Below are positions 6,922-9,719 of a DNA stretch of 9,719 nucleotides, piece by piece. The DNA is from Clostridia bacterium. Its GTDB lineage: Bacteria > Bacillota_A > Clostridia > Christensenellales > Aristaeellaceae. The DNA lies in the NCBI GenBank assembly GCA_017432405.1, contig JAFRJF010000281.1, positions 1-9,719 of the forward strand, read 5' to 3'. Numbering within the stretch: position 1 is the first letter of the stretch; every line of letters starts with the position of its first letter. Both the position numbers and the translations under genes were made by a program. The notes below the pieces were generated by a model. It was not told the origin of the DNA. It searched no databases and worked only from the letters and a program-made list of their open reading frames with translations.

Positions 6922-7989
6922 TTATTCAGTCTTGAAGCGGTCGTCGGCCGCGGCGCCCAGGGCGTCGAAGTAGTCGGCCACATATTTGGAGGTATTCGCC
7001 TTGGCGTCCTCAAAGTCGTAGTCGATGGTCTTGGAGGGATCCAGCTCCGGGAAGGCCTGCAGCGCGGCGGGCTGCTCGGCGTTGTCGATCACCAGGAACT
7101 GATAGGAGCCGGCGTCGTCGGCCAGTTCCACGCAGTCGGGAGACAGCGCGAACTCGATCCACAGCTTGGCGGCGTTGGGATGCTCGCAGCCCTCGAAGAT
7201 GGCGGTGGAGCCGATCTCGTAGCTGGTGCCGTCCTCGGGGATGATCAGGCCGATGTTGTCATAGCCCTTGAGGATCTGGTACACGCCGTCATGCAAAAAG
7301 CCGATGCCGATGGTGCACTCGCCGGTGCCCACGTTCTTGGACGGGCCGGAACCGGACTTGGTGTACTGGGCGATGTTCTTGTCCAGCGCCACCAGATACG
7401 CGATGCCCTCGTCGTGGCCCTTCATCTGCACCATGGTGTTGATGACCAGCTTGGCGGTGCCGGCGGTGTTCGGGTTGGACATCCAGATCAGGCCCTCATA
7501 CTCGGGCTTGAGCAGGTCGTCCCAGGTCTTGGGGGCCTCGATATTCAGGCGCCCCCGCTCCGCGGTGTTGACCATGAAGCCCAGGATGCCCTTGTAGATG
7601 CCGAACCAGTAGCCGTCCGGATCGCGGTAGGCGGGATCGACCAGGTGCGCGGCGTTCTCAGGCTCATAGGCCATCAGCAGGCCGGCGCGGGCCCTTTCGT
7701 TGTAGGGATCGTTCGTGCCGCCGAACCACACGTCCGCGGTGGGATTGCCCTTTTCCTCGGTGATCTTCGTCTGCACCTCGCCGGTGGACAGGCGCTGGGG
7801 GCTCACCTTGATGTCATACAGCTCTTCAAACTTCTTGCACGCGGCCAGCAGATAGGCTTCCTCGCAGGAACCGTAAACCACCAGTTCGCCCTCTTCCTGG
7901 GCGGCCGCGACCAGATCGGATTCCGCCAGCGCGGAACCGCACGCCAACAGCATCAGCGCCGCCAGCAGCATCGCGATCAATTTCTTCAT
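6922..7989 (-). CDS. Extracellular substrate-binding protein of an FbpA/AfuA-like ABC importer
   Basis: This 355-residue protein should capture the substrate outside the cell for the permease and ATPase encoded downstream. It starts with a signal peptide (MKKLIAMLLAALMLLACGS). LLAC with Cys17 fits a lipobox, which suits a monoderm, while ALA at 21-23 could also serve signal peptidase I. The mature part begins like FbpA-family proteins: LVAAAQEEGELVVYGS (26-41), then ADVWFGGTNDPY (85-96) and a hinge-like GIYKGILGFMVNT (130-142). The tandem tyrosines that hold iron in classical FbpA are not seen; the corresponding late segment reads GIGFLHDGVYQ (228-238). The ATG at 7989 follows GGAGG at 7 nt. 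It is the first gene after a consensus promoter and is followed by a stabilising hairpin. Sugar phosphate, phosphonate or another anion is as plausible as iron. Confidence 0.9.
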   Translation of the reverse strand: MKKLIAMLLAALMLLACGSALAESDLVAAAQEEGELVVYGSCEEAYLLAACKKFEELYDIKVSPQRLSTGEVQTKITEEKGNPTADVWFGGTNDPYNERARAGLLMAYEPENAAHLVDPAYRDPDGYWFGIYKGILGFMVNTAERGRLNIEAPKTWDDLLKPEYEGLIWMSNPNTAGTAKLVINTMVQMKGHDEGIAYLVALDKNIAQYTKSGSGPSKNVGTGECTIGIGFLHDGVYQILKGYDNIGLIIPEDGTSYEIGSTAIFEGCEHPNAAKLWIEFALSPDCVELADDAGSYQFLVIDNAEQPAALQAFPELDPSKTIDYDFEDAKANTSKYVADYFDALGAAADDRFKTE

Positions 7990-8028
7990 AAAACTACCTC
8001 CATTTCTTCTGGCTTTTCGCCTCTCTAA

Positions 8029-8057
8029 ATTATACTCACCCGGCGCGGGACTGTCAA
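8029..8057 (-). promoter_or_regulatory. Consensus sigma-A promoter of the ABC transporter operon
   Basis: On the minus strand a perfect TTGACA (8057-8052) and a perfect TATAAT (8034-8029) are separated by exactly 17 bp. The start should lie near 8022, with a leader of about 32 nt to the ATG at 7989. The spacer holds a small GC palindrome, CCCG-CGC-CGGG (8049-8039). A direct repeat GTTAAT recurs with 17-bp period just upstream (8087-8082 and 8070-8065). No Fur-box-like sequence is seen. Confidence 0.9.
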
Positions 8058-8172
8058 GCGAAAAATTAACATTGGCAACACATTAACCACGTCCGTCCAC
8101 GGGACGACAAAAGGCAGGAAGCCATCAGAATGTCTCCGGGTCGACGGCCCGCTTCAGCGTGGACGCCGACAA

Positions 8173-8454
8173 TCAGTCCCAATCATTGATGACCACATGG
8201 ATCATATCTCCCTCGCCTTTCCCCAGGGCTGCGCGTATGGCTTTCAGGACGCCGATCACATAGCAGACGGAGCCGTCCGGGTTTTTGAGGCCCATATTGA
8301 CGATGCTGCCGTCTTAGGGAATGCCGTCGAACCAGGCGTAGACTCTCACGCGGCCCTTCCCCATCTCCCTGCGCAGGTCCCACGGAAACGCCACATAAGC
8401 GCCGCCGTTGTCCGGAATTACATGCAGGATCGCCTCATATCCATATTGTTTCAT
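8173..8454 (-). pseudogene. DUF1905-family gene interrupted by one in-frame TAA
   Basis: Read straight through, this frame has 94 codons including the final TGA and matches the small DUF1905 family, whose function is not established. The first part is MKQYGYEAILHVIPDNGGAY, then VAFPWDLRREMGKGRVRVYA and WFDGIP. Codon 47 (8316-8314) is TAA, exactly where relatives usually have tyrosine in a FDGxPYDGS motif. The same frame then continues DGSIVNMG and ends with KAIRAALGKGEGDMIHVVIN, the conserved tail. So the gene looks inactivated by a single base change (TAC or TAT to TAA), with no frameshift. The ATG at 8454 lies 10 nt after the HAD gene stop, with AAGG 8 nt upstream, so the two form one unit. 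A 46-residue fragment could still be made. A sequencing error is an alternative. Confidence 0.8.
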
Positions 8455-8464
8455 ATCCTTTACC

Positions 8465-9061
8465 TTAGCGCACGATCCTTCTGATCGTCTCCCAGTCAAA
8501 ACAGCGGCTGTAATTCTCTCCGGGGAAGACGCACTGCTGGTTCCACGGACGGTCATAGACCAGCACCCTGAGCTCCGGCAGGTGCTCAAAGAACTGAAAC
8601 GCAGCCGGCGAATCCTCAATGGCGTAATCGAAGGGCATCTTATAGTAATCCTCCAGCTCCAGGCTGAAATCGCTGCCTTTGAGAAAACTGTCCCGGCCAT
8701 ACTTGTTCAGGCAATACAGCCTGGCGCGTTCAAGTCCGTGCCGGTCCAGCCATGCGCGCGACGGCTCATAGGCGCTGTTCGGGCGGCCTGTGACGATGGA
8801 CACGTCGTATCCGCTGTCAATCCAGCCGTTGATGGTTTCGGACGCGCCTTTTGTTTCCTCAAAGGCCAGGAGCGACTCGGGCCTGTGCGCTTCGGTCATC
8901 ATCCGCACATACTGATCTTCGGTCAGGGAAAACGACTTTTGCAGATCAAAGTGCCGGATGGCCTCGTATGGGATATCCTTCCCGAAGAGCTTCGCCGCGA
9001 GCCCGGGGAAGTATCTTCCGGTCTCGCACAGGCAGTCGTCAAAATCAACGGATATATTCAT
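8465..9061 (-). CDS. HAD-superfamily hydrolase, 5'-nucleotidase-like
   Basis: A 198-residue cytosolic protein with the layout of a small haloacid-dehalogenase phosphatase. Motif I is VDFDDCLCE (5-13), with nucleophile Asp6 and acid/base Asp8. Motif II is IVTGRP (89-94, Thr91). A lysine at 141 may be the motif III residue, and AIEDSPAA (147-154) is motif IV with Asp150. The helical segment between motifs I and II (about 15-75) would form a C1-type cap. This resembles deoxyribonucleotidase-like and YqfW-like proteins, but the true substrate cannot be read from sequence. The ATG at 9061 places motif I at the extreme N-terminus, as expected, yet it lacks a clear ribosome binding site; a 10-codon upstream frame ends across it. 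It lies 58 nt after the adenylating ligase and 10 nt before the DUF1905 gene. Confidence 0.8.
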   Translation of the reverse strand: MNISVDFDDCLCETGRYFPGLAAKLFGKDIPYEAIRHFDLQKSFSLTEDQYVRMMTEAHRPESLLAFEETKGASETINGWIDSGYDVSIVTGRPNSAYEPSRAWLDRHGLERARLYCLNKYGRDSFLKGSDFSLELEDYYKMPFDYAIEDSPAAFQFFEHLPELRVLVYDRPWNQQCVFPGENYSRCFDWETIRRIVR

Positions 9062-9090
9062 AGATAAATCAATGGTTTCCGTGTCGTCAT
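9058..9090 (-). CDS. Possible 10-codon leader frame overlapping the HAD gene start
   Basis: ATG at 9090 opens a 10-codon frame (MTTRKPLIYL) whose TGA overlaps the ATG of the HAD gene, the ATGA arrangement typical of translational coupling. A GGGG run sits only about 2 nt before the ATG, which is close. The HAD gene has no clear ribosome binding site of its own, which is the main reason to list this frame. It may be chance. Confidence 0.25.
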   Translation of the reverse strand: MTTRKPLIYL

Positions 9091-9119
9091 ATCCCCGGTG
9101 GTTCGGGAGGGCGCCGCGC

Positions 9120-9719
9120 TTACTGAATTATTGATTTTGCCCTTTCAAGCAGGGCCCCGTACAACACCTTCCCGGATTCGTTGAGCGGAAATTCGTCGAT
9201 CACCTCGACCCTGAACGCCGGGCGAACGACGCTCATCTTCCGGGAGATGAAATCGCGGATGACAGCCGCGTCCCCGTCGCTCAACGCGAAGACGACCAGG
9301 TGGTCGTCCACGCCGGAGCACACGCACCGGATGTGGATGTCGTTCATGACCCGCTCGTCGATCTCGTCCAGGCTGATCCGGTGCCCCGCGATCTTGATGA
9401 ACCGCTTGAGGCGGCCTGTGATATACAGGTCGCCGTCCTCGTCCCGCTCGGCGATGTCGCCGGTATGCAGCTCGCCATGCCAGTCGTCGCCCCGGGCGAG
9501 GTCCTCCCCGCGCTCGGCATAGCCGAGGGCGACGTTCTCCCCGCGATACACCAGCTCCCCGGGCGTGCGCGCCCCTTCGATGGGATTCCCTTCCGCGTCG
9601 ACCAGCTCGATCTCCCCGCCCGGCACGACGATCCCCACGGACCCCAGCTTGTCCAGCGCCCTTTCGGCGGGCAGGAAGCTGACGGCGGCCGTGGCCTCGC
9701 ACTGGCCGTACATAACAAC
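9120..9719 (-). CDS. Adenylate-forming (AMP-binding) ligase, C-terminal part
   Basis: The frame is open to the right edge, so the N-terminal half lies outside the window; 199 residues are seen. They contain the late core motifs of the acyl-CoA synthetase/NRPS adenylation/DltA superfamily. YGQCEAT (about 4-10) is motif A5, ELHTGDIAERDEDGDLYITG (about 83-102) is A7, and GRLKRFIKIAGHRISLDEID follows as hinge A8. NESGKVLY (about 180-187) is A10, with the catalytic lysine in SGK. Such enzymes activate a carboxylic acid as its adenylate and pass it to CoA or a carrier-protein thiol. The mobile C-terminal domain is complete and ends at TAA 9122-9120. The substrate pocket is not visible, so fatty acid, aryl acid or amino acid cannot be separated. 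Confidence 0.88.
   Translation of the reverse strand, partial: VVMYGQCEATAAVSFLPAERALDKLGSVGIVVPGGEIELVDAEGNPIEGARTPGELVYRGENVALGYAERGEDLARGDDWHGELHTGDIAERDEDGDLYITGRLKRFIKIAGHRISLDEIDERVMNDIHIRCVCSGVDDHLVVFALSDGDAAVIRDFISRKMSVVRPAFRVEVIDEFPLNESGKVLYGALLERAKSIIQ

Noticed and set aside
6133..8028. Long plus-strand open frame (631 codons) across the permease and binding-protein genes
   Set aside because: It is antisense to two clear genes. Its translation is rich in His, Gln, Gly and Val repeats with no recognisable domain, as expected from the complement of high-GC coding sequence.
8029..8100. Fur box controlling the importer
   Set aside because: No sequence near the promoter resembles GATAATGATAATCATTATC or its half sites beyond the TATAAT of the -10 box.
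8058..8172. Terminator after the DUF1905 pseudogene
   Set aside because: Only short GC inverted repeats (for example CGTCC/GGACG near 8090-8106) occur, with no T-tract on the minus strand, so I could not support a terminator.
1..9719. A novel defence, mobile or biosynthetic system
   Set aside because: The genes are housekeeping purine enzymes, an importer and small metabolic enzymes. I found no transposase, integrase, CRISPR repeat, toxin-antitoxin pair or nuclease.

Overview
The window is bacterial and most likely from a high-GC member of the Firmicutes, probably an uncultured Clostridia or Oscillospiraceae-like lineage. Three things point there: strong AGGAGG-type ribosome binding sites, sigma-A type promoters, and the purE-purC-purF-purM gene order with an Fe-S, propeptide-type PurF. 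Every gene I can support lies on the minus strand, so the map reads from right to left.

Right end (9719 to about 8173): the C-terminal part of an adenylate-forming (AMP-binding) ligase, then a small HAD-superfamily phosphatase, then a DUF1905-type gene interrupted by one in-frame TAA. The last two are 10 nt apart and look co-transcribed.

Middle (8057 to 3571): a complete ABC importer operon of the FbpABC/AfuABC type. A textbook TTGACA-17-TATAAT promoter drives a substrate-binding protein, a fused two-domain permease and an ATPase. A strong hairpin without a U-tract lies after the binding-protein gene, the permease and ATPase genes overlap by 8 nt, and a GC-rich hairpin followed by a T-tract ends the unit. 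The binding protein lacks the tandem tyrosines of classical ferric-binding proteins, so the usual iron label is doubtful. The permease carries an extra domain of about 140 residues, predicted outside the cell, after its first membrane helix.

Left (3280 to 1): the start of a de novo purine operon, purE-purC-purF-purM, with purM running off the window. A good sigma-A promoter precedes purE. Just upstream of it are sequences matching the PurBox of Gram-positive PurR regulators, one of them a 13/13 match. These four enzymes cover PRPP to phosphoribosylamine (PurF), AIR formation (PurM), carboxylation chemistry (PurE) and SAICAR formation (PurC). The 290 bp between the ABC terminator and the PurBox region are AT-rich and hold no gene I can support.

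I found no mobile element, CRISPR array, RNA gene or defence system. The most useful second-look items are the PurBox-like operator, the altered binding protein and inserted permease domain, the single-stop DUF1905 pseudogene, and the tandem duplication that doubles the purM ribosome binding site.
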